NCBI RefSeq assembly: GCF_001865015.1
Contig: NZ_MJGV01000079.1
Span: 21,512 to 85,511 of the forward strand
Length of the DNA: 64,000 nucleotides
Origin: Curtobacterium sp. MMLR14_010
Lineage (GTDB): Bacteria; Actinomycetota; Actinomycetes; Actinomycetales; Microbacteriaceae
Reading direction: 5' to 3'
Below, one piece after another: positions 1-7,923 of the stretch. The notes beneath the pieces are model-generated. The model was not told the DNA's origin and ran no database searches. It saw only the letters and a program-made list of their open reading frames with translations. A program made the translations under genes and the position numbers. Within the stretch, counting starts at the first letter, position 1. Each line of letters opens with the position of its first letter.

Positions 1-114
1 GATGGCGACACGAGCGCCGGCCTCCGCGAGTCCGAACGCGAAGGCCTTGCCGAGGCCCTGGTTGCCGCCGGTGACGATCGCGGTCCTGCCGTGCAGGCTG
101 AAGGGGGAGGTCAT
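1..114 (-). CDS. SDR-family oxidoreductase, N-terminal fragment
   Basis: Read leftward from an ATG at 114, the first 38 codons give a Rossmann-fold start with the NAD(P)-binding motif TGGNQGLG at about residues 15-22, preceded by the usual short lead (SLHGRTAIVT). This is the N-terminus of a short-chain dehydrogenase/reductase; the wording of the motif is like 2-deoxy-gluconate/gluconate 5-dehydrogenase types, but the substrate cannot be told from 38 residues. The gene runs off the left edge. Family assignment is firm, substrate unknown. Confidence 0.8.
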   Translation of the reverse strand, partial: MTSPFSLHGRTAIVTGGNQGLGKAFAFGLAEAGARVAI

Positions 115-149
115 GTGGTGCCTTTCGACGCGTCCGGTCGTGCGGACGC

Positions 150-2993
150 TCAGTCCACCATGAGTTCGCGGACCAGGGCCGGGATGCGCTCCCGGAACGG
201 GAAGAACCCGCGGGACGCGTACGGCCACGCCGCGCTGTCCCACCGGCGTCGGACGGTGACGAGGGCGACACCCTCGGCGGCGAGCGCGGCCCGCAGCACC
301 CCGAGCCGCTCGTGGACCGGCCCGATCGGTGCGTACGGGACGACCACGGTGTCGAGCTGCTCGGACTCCGCCCAGCGCAGGACCGTCGACGGCAGCGTGT
401 CGGCCAGCACCTGCGCGGGGCGGCCGCTCGCGTCCAGCGTCCGTTCGGCTGTGTCGTCCAGGGCGGCTGCCGTGAAGGCCTCGACGACGTCCGAGACCGC
501 GAACGGGGAGCGCGCGACGGGGTCTGCGGAGACCGCTGCCGCGATCGGGCGGTTGGGCAGCTGAGGGTGTTCGGCCAGCAGGCTCGACGCTTCGAGGTCC
601 TCCTCGTGCAGTAGCAGTCCGACCCGGTCGCCGATCGTCCCCACGACGTCGTCGGACTCGATCGGCGTGCGCGGCGGCAACGGGTCCTCGGAGAGCGGCC
701 GGGCGGTCGTCGCCAGGCCACTCGGGGAGAACCGGCCGTCGGTGTACCGCGCGATGTTGGACGCCGACGCCAGGTAGGTCTTGCCGGCGGTCTGCAGCCC
801 GGCGACCCACCGCCACGACAGCGTGTTCGAGGCCGCGTCGCCGTCGAGCAGGTGGCGGTAGAAGAAGTCGGCGCCGAGCTGCCACGGCAGGCCGAGCGTG
901 AAGACCCAGATGCTCGCGAACCACATGCGCGTGTGGTTGTGGAGGTAGCCCGTGTCGATGAGCTCCCGCGCCCAGGCGTCCATCGCGTCGATGCCGGTCC
1001 GGCCGTTGACCGCGTCGTCGTAGCCGGCCGGCAGGGTCCCGGTCGCGAACTCGTCGACATCTCGCCGGTAGCGGCGCCACACCTCGGGGTTCTGCTCGAG
1101 CCAGCCCTTCCAGTAGGTGCGCCAGAAGACCTCCTGCACGAACTTCTCGGCGGCGGGCAGGCTGTGGCGTTCGAGGACGGCTGCGACGACCTCGTGCTCG
1201 GTCACCAGGCGGTGGCGGACGTACGGCGAGAGGCCCGAGACGTTGTTGCGCGATGCGCCGAGGTCCGCGTTGCGGTCGCGGGCGTAGTCCCGGCCGGCGC
1301 GGGGGACGAAGTCGTCGAGGGCGTCGAGGCCGGCGGCTCTGGTGGGGATGAACACCTCCTGATCATGCAGGGGACCTCCGACGGTGCTGCGGGTCGGTAG
1401 CGCTTTACGAGTCCTGATCCTGAACTGGCGATCCACTGCTTCTCGCAGAGCTCTCCACCGCACGCTGGCATCGCCCTCCGACGCCGGGTAGTGGCCGCCA
1501 GGAACGCCGATCAGATGCCAGCCTCGCTGCCCGGCGATCCGGCGCGTGGTACCGGTGCCGACGACCTCATCAGACTCCGGCATGACCACGTCGGCAACAG
1601 TGCTCGTACGCCCCGGACCACAGTCATCGCAGGCTTCGATCTCGCCAGGCTCCCCGAATCGCTGGGTCGCCCAGGCAACGAACTCCGGGTCGTCCTCGTG
1701 TGATCGGAGGTGATCGCGCATCGCCAGGACAGGGGATGCAAGAACGCCACCAACGTCCAGCTCGCGCATCGCCTGGGCCGCGAGCCAGGCCCCGAAGCTC
1801 ACGCCGAGGAACACGACCGCGCGGTACTCGTGCTCGCTGACCGCGTGGCGTACGGATCTGATGACGGCATCGACGGCGACCGCCCACCGTCGCCAGGGCG
1901 CGGTCTGCAGGTCGCTACCGAAGCCCCGCGATCCGGGGTAGTTCACGATCAGGACGTCGCGTCCCGCATCGATCACCTCACGGTAGAGCGCTCCGTACCT
2001 GAGGTCGTCCCACTCGTGGCTGTCAGGGCCGCCGTGCAGAGCGATCAACAGCTGGTCGTTCGACGCACCGCGCTTCGTGAGCATCAGGGAGGGCACGTCG
2101 AGCATCTCCACACACCGGACCGACAGATCGCTGCGCGGCGGAACAACACCGCGGATCTCTCGACCCTCGTGGTGCCAACGCGATCCGCAGGCGGTGCCGG
2201 TCTGTCGGACGACCGGCGCGGGGCCGCCAAGCCCGAACAGCTGCAGCGTCCCGGGGCGGCAGACGAGATTCACCCCGTCCCACTGCGCGTACCCGTGCAC
2301 CGGGTGCAGACACGTCATCGTCCACCCGGTACTGGACGGCGTTGCTTCGATCGGACTCCATCCGGCGGGTGCGCACAGGCTGTGCTCACCCTCCCGGTCG
2401 ACGAGAACGAACCGTCGATCGGTCTTGCTGTCGACCTCGACGACGAACCGGTCCCCTGCTGTGCCGGTCAGGCGGCCACTGCCGGAGCGCGCGCGAGTGT
2501 TCAGACCTTCCAGCCGCCATGCTCTCGCCTCGGCGATGACACATTGCCCTGTCGACCAGAGCGCGCGGACCTGGAGACCCGGCTCGAGGACCACAATCGT
2601 CTGGAGACCGTCGGGCGTCGTGACGTGGGTACGGCCATCCGGCCCCGCCGAGACCGCAGCGTAGACGCTCGTCGTCGACGGGACGAGATTGACGAATTCG
2701 TGTCCCGCTGTGAGCTGGAACCGGTCAGTCCGACCAACCGGTACGAGCGTCGGCCCATTGTCAGCACGCAGCAGCCCGACTTCGAGTTCTCCACCTCGGA
2801 CGGTGGCGCAGTGGAGGATCCCAGTTCCCGTGATCGAGAACGTACCGGGCGGGATCGACTCCTTCCCGCGCACCACCCCCTGTTGGATCTCGTACAGACA
2901 TCCGTCTTCCCTGTGGAATGCGAGAAGGCCGCTGCCCGACGCGGCCAACGGTGTGAGCAGGTCCTCGCCGCAGATGTCGTCAGGAGCGGACAT
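150..2993 (-). CDS. S9-type alpha/beta hydrolase reading in frame into a photolyase-like FAD protein
   Basis: One open frame of 947 codons from the ATG at 2993 with no stop between two unrelated domains. Residues 1-300 look like a divergent beta-propeller. Residues 315-520 form an alpha/beta hydrolase of the prolyl-oligopeptidase (S9) type: HGGPDS near 320, nucleophile elbow GVSFGA near Ser399, likely acid Asp near 474 (PESDEVVG), His near 500 (GGHYP). From about residue 547 a photolyase/cryptochrome FAD domain begins (NVSGLSPYVRHRL, GYLHNHTRMWFAS, DGDAASNTLSWRWVAG), followed by a C-terminal alpha/beta region with VVVPYAPIGPVHERL. The start lies 2 nt after the stop of the MFS gene, so the hydrolase belongs to the peptide/TPR/MFS unit. 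Whether cells make one long protein or two is unclear; a possible internal start lies at 1355/1349. A role for the hydrolase in maturing the small peptide upstream is inference. Confidence 0.7.
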   Translation of the reverse strand: MSAPDDICGEDLLTPLAASGSGLLAFHREDGCLYEIQQGVVRGKESIPPGTFSITGTGILHCATVRGGELEVGLLRADNGPTLVPVGRTDRFQLTAGHEFVNLVPSTTSVYAAVSAGPDGRTHVTTPDGLQTIVVLEPGLQVRALWSTGQCVIAEARAWRLEGLNTRARSGSGRLTGTAGDRFVVEVDSKTDRRFVLVDREGEHSLCAPAGWSPIEATPSSTGWTMTCLHPVHGYAQWDGVNLVCRPGTLQLFGLGGPAPVVRQTGTACGSRWHHEGREIRGVVPPRSDLSVRCVEMLDVPSLMLTKRGASNDQLLIALHGGPDSHEWDDLRYGALYREVIDAGRDVLIVNYPGSRGFGSDLQTAPWRRWAVAVDAVIRSVRHAVSEHEYRAVVFLGVSFGAWLAAQAMRELDVGGVLASPVLAMRDHLRSHEDDPEFVAWATQRFGEPGEIEACDDCGPGRTSTVADVVMPESDEVVGTGTTRRIAGQRGWHLIGVPGGHYPASEGDASVRWRALREAVDRQFRIRTRKALPTRSTVGGPLHDQEVFIPTRAAGLDALDDFVPRAGRDYARDRNADLGASRNNVSGLSPYVRHRLVTEHEVVAAVLERHSLPAAEKFVQEVFWRTYWKGWLEQNPEVWRRYRRDVDEFATGTLPAGYDDAVNGRTGIDAMDAWARELIDTGYLHNHTRMWFASIWVFTLGLPWQLGADFFYRHLLDGDAASNTLSWRWVAGLQTAGKTYLASASNIARYTDGRFSPSGLATTARPLSEDPLPPRTPIESDDVVGTIGDRVGLLLHEEDLEASSLLAEHPQLPNRPIAAAVSADPVARSPFAVSDVVEAFTAAALDDTAERTLDASGRPAQVLADTLPSTVLRWAESEQLDTVVVPYAPIGPVHERLGVLRAALAAEGVALVTVRRRWDSAAWPYASRGFFPFRERIPALVRELMVD
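1347..1360 (-). promoter_or_regulatory. Internal Shine-Dalgarno before the photolyase-like domain
   Basis: On the minus strand a perfect AGGAGGT (1360-1354) lies where the photolyase-like domain begins. A GTG (1355-1353) overlaps it and is too close to use it; five bases after AGGAGG comes ATC (1349-1347), then PTRAAGL, the usual N-terminus of the family. This suggests a separate photolyase start once existed (possibly ATG mutated to ATC) or is still used weakly, even though the frame stays open from the hydrolase. Confidence 0.45.
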
Positions 2994-2995
2994 GG

Positions 2996-4141
2996 TCACA
3001 CGGCGTCTGCTTCCTGCACGGTTGATGGGGTTCGACGACGGAGCAGCAGCGGCATCACGAAGGCGTTGGCGATCGTCACCCCACCTGCCGTCACGGCCAG
3101 CCAGATCGGTCCGGCGGACTGCCAGAGCGGCCCGCCGACAGCGCCGCCGAGCGCGTCCCCGACGAGGAACGCGGTCTGCGAGATACCGAAGACGAAGCCC
3201 GCCGCGTTGCCCGGGATGACTGCGTACTGGATGGTCTCCTCGGCGATGACGGCGACCGAGACGAACGCGGCGCGAGCGATGAGCACCGCAGCGACCACGA
3301 ACACCGATGATGAGAGCGCGAACGCCAGAGCGACAGCAAGTAGGCCCGCGGCGAGCTCGGTGACGAGGAACAGCGTGAATGGTCTGTCGCTGGTCTTGCG
3401 CTTTGCGAGGACCGCGGACGTCACGAGCTGCGCAACGCTCATCGTCGCCACGACGATGGCGGCGATGGAGCTCGTCGCGCCGGAGCGCGTCAAGTACAAC
3501 GGGACGAACGGCGTGATCAGCGACACGTAGAACCCGGACATCACCCCGACGATCCCGAGCTTCGTTGCCAGCCCGAGCATCCCAGGCGCTCGTTCTTCCC
3601 TCGTCTGAGAAACCGTGGCGACCACCGGCCGGTCGTTCCGACCGACCACGAGCAACCACAGCGCTCCGAGGAGTACCAGCCCCGGCGCAACCAACAGCGC
3701 CGCGACGTTTCCCGTGTCCGCCTGACCGACGAGGGCGAACAGCCCGGCAGCTCCGATCGTCCCGGCGAACATGCCGATCTGGTTCCCGAAGTTGCGGCCG
3801 CCGACGATCGTCGAGACGTCGTTACCAGCCATCGTCGATCGAATCCACGGTCGGATGCCGACCAGAGCCAGCGATGCCCCGACACCCGCGACGACGGAGA
3901 AGCCGATCGCTGGAACGAGGTCGGTCATGACCCTGCCAGCGATGCCGATCGCGTACACCACCGTGCCGATCCGGACGGCGGTCAACCCACCGATGCGGTC
4001 AGCGAGCGCACCGAACGCAAAGGAGAATCCGCCAGCGATGGCCATCGCCGCGTAACCCGCCCCGAAGGCCACCAAGGCCCCTCGGTCGGCAAAGTGCAGG
4101 GGCTGCGCCACCTTCGACATCCACATGCCCGCGGCGAACAA
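2996..4141 (-). CDS. MFS transporter
   Basis: About 381 residues with roughly eleven to twelve hydrophobic segments, small loops and an MFS-like cytoplasmic stretch FGALADRIGG after the second segment. It would export or import a small solute; given the neighbours, export of a peptide or peptide-derived compound is a reasonable guess. The start is a problem: the only standard codons are TTG at 4141 and ATGs further in, all inside the first membrane helix. The natural N-terminus (RTQLLVFSVLFAAGMW) lies upstream in the same frame without a standard start codon and overlaps the TPR gene in another frame. Either a CTG/TTG start, a frameshift from the TPR gene, or a 1-nt deletion must be invoked. 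The stop lies 2 nt before the hydrolase ATG. Confidence 0.75.
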   Translation of the reverse strand: MFAAGMWMSKVAQPLHFADRGALVAFGAGYAAMAIAGGFSFAFGALADRIGGLTAVRIGTVVYAIGIAGRVMTDLVPAIGFSVVAGVGASLALVGIRPWIRSTMAGNDVSTIVGGRNFGNQIGMFAGTIGAAGLFALVGQADTGNVAALLVAPGLVLLGALWLLVVGRNDRPVVATVSQTREERAPGMLGLATKLGIVGVMSGFYVSLITPFVPLYLTRSGATSSIAAIVVATMSVAQLVTSAVLAKRKTSDRPFTLFLVTELAAGLLAVALAFALSSSVFVVAAVLIARAAFVSVAVIAEETIQYAVIPGNAAGFVFGISQTAFLVGDALGGAVGGPLWQSAGPIWLAVTAGGVTIANAFVMPLLLRRRTPSTVQEADAV

Positions 4142-5763
4142 GACCGAGAAGACCAGGAGCTGCGTCCGGAGTCCGGGCCGGTTCGCGCCGTCGCCAACGT
4201 CGCTCGGTTCGTTCGGAGAACCGTGGAGTCCGGCTGCTCCAACATCGCCTGCTCGAGGACAGCAAGGGCGTGACCTCTCCTCCCGATGCGATTCAGCGCC
4301 TCAGCCATGAGCGTCGCGTGCCGTTCGTGGTTCGCTGCGCCGAGCGGTTCGAAGGTGCTGAGCTGAGACAGAGCCGCTTCGCTGTCCCCGGCGAGGATGA
4401 GGTAGTACGACCTGTCAAGTGGGTACGACTGACGGTCCGGATCCAGCGTCGCCGCTTCCGCGTACGCCTCAGCAGCTCCCCCGTACTCATCGAGCTCCCC
4501 CCGGTACAGGCCGAGGAGGCCCCACGCCACCGGGAGAGTGTCGTCCAGCTCGAGAGCGTCCTCGACCGCGGCGACTGCGGCGGCAGGCCTACCCGCGGCT
4601 GCGAGGCATCGCGCGGCCTCCAGGTGGTACTCCGGCATGAAGGGGTCGACAGCGAGGAGCTGTTCGTACGCACGAATCGCCGCGTCCAGGTCACCCAGCT
4701 GGCGGTGACACTGAGCGAGGTTGTACATGAGCACCGATCGGTGGATCGCCACTTTCTCTGTGGTGTGTGTGAGACGTTCGATCCCGGATTCGAGGAGCGC
4801 GAGTGCCCTGTCGACCTCGCCCTGTCGGAACAGGATCAATGCGCGACCGTTACGATTGAACACGGACTCGAAAACGATGGCAGGATCGTCCTGATCCGAA
4901 CTCGGGAGTTCAACGATCAGAGCGAAAGCGCGGTCCAGGTGATCCGCTGCTTTCTCCAGATCTCGGAGCCCGACTCGGTGATGGCGGGCATACAACATCG
5001 CAATCCCGTAAGAGGCTCTGATCTCATCGATCGGCCCGCCGTCCGCCGCCCAGCGACGATAGTAGAATTCGGCACTTTCGCTCTGACCAAGCATTGCATG
5101 GGCCAACGCCAAGAGATTCCACACCCGCGGAGACTGCTCCACAGCCAACAATTGCCGTCCGATGCCGATTGCCGTCCAGGCGTCGCCAGCATTCACGTAG
5201 TCGAACGCGGCGGCCCAGACTTCGGTCGGCTGCTCCGGCAGCCGCTCCAGCTGATGCAACAGGCGCGCTTCTCGCCCCTTTGGTACATGCTCCGTCACCC
5301 GAGCGGCACCGACACTCTCATCACATCCGAGACAGAGGCGCACTTCCCATCGCCCGACGGCTGCAGCAACGCGGAGGAACTCACGACTGGGCTCGTCGAG
5401 AAGATCGGCCCGATCGATGTGGATGCGCACGTCGCGGTGCTGTTCACAGACCCATCGCGCGATCTTGACGTACGACCGCAGCGCCCGTTGGCCCTGGAAG
5501 AACCGGATCTGCTCACTGGAAGTCGCGGAATCGGTGAGGCTCACGCTCTCCGACCGCACCCGTGCGGCGAGGACCTCGTCGAGGGGCCAGATGATCCGCA
5601 AGGCCTGTCGAAGGACGGGATCCTCGACGTCCGGTGTCAGCCCGTACGACTGCAGGACGGTCTTCACGACTTCGAAGGAAATCGTCGTGCTACGAGCGCC
5701 GAATCGCCGTTCCACATTGCCCCCATGGTTCGAGGTCAGAAGAGGGAGGGAGTCGCGGGACAC
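3982..5763 (-). CDS. Tetratricopeptide-repeat protein, peptide-locus
   Basis: About 593 residues from GTG 5763, chosen because AGGGAGGG lies just upstream; a GTG at 5808 inside the peptide gene is in frame but has no ribosome-binding site. The first ~165 residues are of unknown type (a stretch VRIHIDRADLLDEPSREFL resembles the Walker-B region of AAA-type regulators but no Walker A is seen). From about residue 180 to 520 there are many TPR-like helix pairs, for example LGDLDAAIRAYEQLLAVDP. The last ~80 codons overlap the MFS gene in another frame and read as low-quality Arg/Ser/Trp-rich sequence, so the natural protein probably ends or shifts frame near 4165. TPR proteins next to short peptides often act as peptide receptors or scaffolds; that role here is inference. 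Confidence 0.7.
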   Translation of the reverse strand: MSRDSLPLLTSNHGGNVERRFGARSTTISFEVVKTVLQSYGLTPDVEDPVLRQALRIIWPLDEVLAARVRSESVSLTDSATSSEQIRFFQGQRALRSYVKIARWVCEQHRDVRIHIDRADLLDEPSREFLRVAAAVGRWEVRLCLGCDESVGAARVTEHVPKGREARLLHQLERLPEQPTEVWAAAFDYVNAGDAWTAIGIGRQLLAVEQSPRVWNLLALAHAMLGQSESAEFYYRRWAADGGPIDEIRASYGIAMLYARHHRVGLRDLEKAADHLDRAFALIVELPSSDQDDPAIVFESVFNRNGRALILFRQGEVDRALALLESGIERLTHTTEKVAIHRSVLMYNLAQCHRQLGDLDAAIRAYEQLLAVDPFMPEYHLEAARCLAAAGRPAAAVAAVEDALELDDTLPVAWGLLGLYRGELDEYGGAAEAYAEAATLDPDRQSYPLDRSYYLILAGDSEAALSQLSTFEPLGAANHERHATLMAEALNRIGRRGHALAVLEQAMLEQPDSTVLRTNRATLATARTGPDSGRSSWSSRSCSPRACGCRRWRSPCTLPTEGPWWPSGRVTRRWPSLADSPLRSVRSLTASVG

Positions 5764-5777
5764 GATTCCCTCCCTCT
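5741..5777 (-). promoter_or_regulatory. Hairpin covering the TPR gene ribosome-binding site
   Basis: Perfect 11-bp inverted repeat: AGAGGGAGGGA at 5741-5751 and its complement at 5767-5777, loop 15 nt. In the minus-strand transcript the 5' arm contains the AGGGAGGG ribosome-binding site and the loop contains the GTG start (5763) of the TPR gene. The peptide stop codon (5794-5792) lies about 15 nt upstream, so ribosomes finishing the peptide could open the structure (translational coupling). No T-run follows, so a plain intrinsic terminator is less likely. Confidence 0.6.
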
Positions 5778-5791
5778 CTTCGACGATCGGG

Positions 5792-5866
5792 TCAGGCGAC
5801 CTTGCCACCGTAGAGCACAGCGAAGTCGATCTTCTCTTCCTGCGGCTTTGCGACAGTCAGCTCCAT
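5792..5866 (-). CDS. 24-residue peptide, candidate RiPP precursor or signal peptide
   Basis: ATG at 5866 preceded by AGGAG at 5873-5877 with 6-nt spacing, one of the best ribosome-binding sites in the region; stop TGA at 5792. The product starts MELTVAKPQEEK and ends IDFAVLYGGKVA: acidic/Lys-rich first half, hydrophobic-aromatic second half with a Gly-Gly-Lys near the end, no Cys, no signal peptide. It is first in a leftward unit with TPR protein, MFS transporter and S9 hydrolase, which is what a peptide precursor with receptor, exporter and leader peptidase would look like. No lanthipeptide, lasso, YcaO or radical-SAM enzyme is nearby. A regulatory leader peptide for the TPR gene is the main alternative. 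I do not recognise the family. Confidence 0.6.
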   Translation of the reverse strand: MELTVAKPQEEKIDFAVLYGGKVA

Positions 5867-6157
5867 GAGCATCTCCTACTCGTCTCGAACGGGAAAGGGA
5901 TTTGTTCCCTCTCGGGAGCAAGGTAGAGCATTCCAAAGCTCGGCGCAACCTGTGTCAGGGACATTTCGTGAGGACCCTGCATCTCATCACACCTGTCGGT
6001 TATTCCGTTACTTGATAATAGCTCTTCAATAACGCCACCGATGTAATGGAGTCGACCGTTCAGGCCGATCAACGAACTAGTTCGGGTGATTAACTGCGGG
6101 CCAGGAAGTGGGATACACGGGTCTTCGCGTTGCGGTGCTCCCGCTACCGTTGCCCTC
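5867..6157. promoter_or_regulatory. AT-richer divergent intergenic region
   Basis: This gap separates the leftward peptide unit from the rightward ASCH gene and is clearly lower in GC than its surroundings (for example around 6001-6035). It should hold both promoters. On the minus strand the peptide leader contains a small hairpin (AGGGA, loop, TCCCT at 5896-5910). A weak 71-codon frame from TTG 6072 to 5857 runs through it and overlaps the peptide start; its codon use is unlike the neighbours and I do not call it a gene. Confidence 0.4.
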
Positions 6158-6622
6158 GTGATCGCACCGTCGCCGTCCGTACCCTCCTTCTGGGAAGCCC
6201 GCCGCCGTGAGTCCCCCGACCTGCCGGAAGCCGTCCCGCTCGCGTGGGCCTTCGGCGCGACGCCTGAGCACGCCGACGCCCTGCTCGACCTCGTGCTCCA
6301 CGGGGTGAAGGACGGGACCGCGTCCTCGCTCTGGGACTACGAGGAGAGCAGCGACCCGCTGCCCGAGGTCGGCGAGCTCAGCGTCATCCTCGACGGCGCG
6401 GGGGAGCCCCGAACCGTGCTCGTGACCACGCGCATCGCGATCATCCCGTTCGATCAGGTCGACGCCGAGCACGCCCGTGCCGAGGGAGAGGGCGACCGGA
6501 CCCTCGCGCACTGGCGGTCCTCGCACGAGCACTACTGGCGGGAGCACTCCGAGAACCCCCGCGGCTTCGCGCCAGACATGCCCATCATCTGCGAACGCTT
6601 CGAGCTGCTGTGGCCCAGATGA
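6158..6622 (+). CDS. ASCH domain protein
   Basis: 154 residues from GTG 6158. The frame is open further upstream but the family N-terminus (PSVPSFWEARRRESPDL) begins here. The region DGAGEPRTVLVTTRIAIIPF and the C-terminal HYWREHSENPRGFAPDMPIICERFELL are typical of ASCH/YqfB-like PUA-fold proteins, thought to bind RNA or nucleotides. There is no Shine-Dalgarno; a TACCGT hexamer a few bases upstream could be a -10 box of a leaderless transcript. It overlaps the following GNAT gene by 4 bp (ATGA), so the two are co-translated. Function within the cell is not established. Confidence 0.85.
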   Translation: MIAPSPSVPSFWEARRRESPDLPEAVPLAWAFGATPEHADALLDLVLHGVKDGTASSLWDYEESSDPLPEVGELSVILDGAGEPRTVLVTTRIAIIPFDQVDAEHARAEGEGDRTLAHWRSSHEHYWREHSENPRGFAPDMPIICERFELLWPR

Positions 6623-7197
6623 AGGTCCTGCCCGCGGACGCACCGGAGCGGGCGGAACTCGAGGCACAGGGGTGGACCGTCGTCGCCCGGTCGTTCGGCG
6701 CGCAGCTCGACGCGCATGCCGTCGATCAGCCTCGGTTGCAGGGCCTCGTTGCCCGGACGGCCGATGTCGGGTCGGTGCGCGAGTTCAGCGACGCCGACGT
6801 GGACGCCGTCCTGGCCCTCGACGCTCTGACGATCGGTGACTACCCGGGCAGCATCGCGACGCAGCACACGCCGCTCGACCGGCAGCGCGCGACGCCCTCG
6901 GAGTCGCGGCGGGCATTCGGCGTGGTCCTCGAGAGCGGAGAGCTGGTCGCGATGACGTTCGTCGACCTCGACGGAGCGGACGCCGAGACGGACTTCACGG
7001 TCGTGCACCCGGCCTGGCGCGGGCGGGGTCTCGGTGTCGCCGCCAAGGCGGCGTCGGTGCTGGCGCTGCTCGCCGACGGCGTCACGCGGTTCCGGACTGG
7101 AGGCTCGGCCGACAACGCCGCGATCCTGGCCGCCAACGACGTGATCGGCTACGTGCGCGACGAGGAGTGGGTGACGCTGGCGCCTGGCGGTCGCTAG
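6619..7197 (+). CDS. GNAT-family N-acetyltransferase
   Basis: 192 residues from ATG 6619, which overlaps the ASCH stop codon (ATGA). The acetyl-CoA loop is visible as VHPAWRGRGLGVAAKAASV near residues 130-148 (R/QxxGxG/A pattern), followed by the usual helix and the late motif LAANDVIGYVRDEEW. The N-terminal third is a partly degenerate second lobe. It would transfer an acetyl group from acetyl-CoA to an unknown amine. Coupled to the ASCH gene; a single transcription unit is likely. Confidence 0.87.
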   Translation: MKVLPADAPERAELEAQGWTVVARSFGAQLDAHAVDQPRLQGLVARTADVGSVREFSDADVDAVLALDALTIGDYPGSIATQHTPLDRQRATPSESRRAFGVVLESGELVAMTFVDLDGADAETDFTVVHPAWRGRGLGVAAKAASVLALLADGVTRFRTGGSADNAAILAANDVIGYVRDEEWVTLAPGGR

Positions 7198-7250
7198 GAA
7201 CACCATTCGCCGCGAATGGCTTCTCGGCCGTCCGTACCGGTGCACGCCAG

Positions 7251-7568
7251 TCATTGCAGGAGCGACTGCACCGCGTTCCAGAGGTCCATCTGCTTCCCTC
7301 CCGAGAAGATGGCTCCGGCCTTCTTGAACCGGTAGGTCGTCGCGCCCGGCATCCCCGCTCCGAGCAAGTGCACGTGACCAACCAGGCGACCGTCCTCCGA
7401 ACTCGTCACATCCCAGTCGGACCGCGAACCGTCAGGAGGGCCCTGAAGTACGACGAGGTAGCGATGGCCGCTGTCCGTCAGGACCTCGAACTGCTGCACC
7501 CGATCCAGGTCCGCGTCGCGATCCTGCTCTTCGCCTTGGACGGTCACCGACCGGATGTTCGCCTGCAC
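7251..7568 (-). CDS. Hypothetical protein, 105 residues
   Basis: Starts at GTG 7568; GGAG lies rather far upstream, so the start is uncertain. No family recognised. The middle alternates hydrophobic and charged residues in a beta-rich pattern (QQFEVLTDSGHRYLVVLQG, EDGRLVGHVHLL) and the end is helical (KQMDLWNAVQSLLQ). No membrane segment or signal. It converges with the upstream GNAT gene and stands alone. Confidence 0.5.
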   Translation of the reverse strand: MQANIRSVTVQGEEQDRDADLDRVQQFEVLTDSGHRYLVVLQGPPDGSRSDWDVTSSEDGRLVGHVHLLGAGMPGATTYRFKKAGAIFSGGKQMDLWNAVQSLLQ

Positions 7569-7683
7569 ACCAGAATTCTCTCGCTCCTCGCCGCTGACCA
7601 GCCGGTCGAACGTCGCTTCTCGCGGGATCGAGCATCCACGCGACGGAGGCGCCCGAAGCCGCCCCTGCTATAGCGTTCGTGAG

Positions 7684-7923
7684 ATGGAAGGCCACAACCC
7701 ACTGATTCCGCCGGTCTACGACATCGTCTGGTCCGTTGTCGCAGCGGCGACCGTCGTGTTGATCGTCATTGCCATCGTCTCGCTCAGCCGGAGGGCTTCA
7801 CAGCTGTCGCCCGTGCTCGCTCTGGCTTGGGCGGCGCTCATCCTTGTGGTACCCGTCCTCGGGCCAGTTGCATGGCTCGCTGTCGGGCGCAGAACGACCC
7901 CGCGCACGCGACTGCCTCGATAG
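7684..7923 (+). CDS. PLDc_N-type small membrane protein
   Basis: 79 residues from ATG 7684. Two membrane helices (about residues 14-35 and 45-66) are separated by SLSRRASQLSP; the second ends in VPVLGPVAWLAVGRR, the hallmark of the PLDc_N (cardiolipin synthase N-terminal) family. Stand-alone members are common in actinobacteria with no assigned function. A TATAGC hexamer just before the start could be a -10 box. The stop codon falls inside one copy of the dispersed CGATAGCCGATC repeat (7916-7933). Confidence 0.75.
   Translation: MEGHNPLIPPVYDIVWSVVAAATVVLIVIAIVSLSRRASQLSPVLALAWAALILVVPVLGPVAWLAVGRRTTPRTRLPR

Noticed and set aside
5857..6072. 71-codon frame overlapping the peptide start
   Set aside because: Starts with TTG without a ribosome-binding site, has AT-rich codon use unlike its neighbours and covers the region that should hold the promoter.
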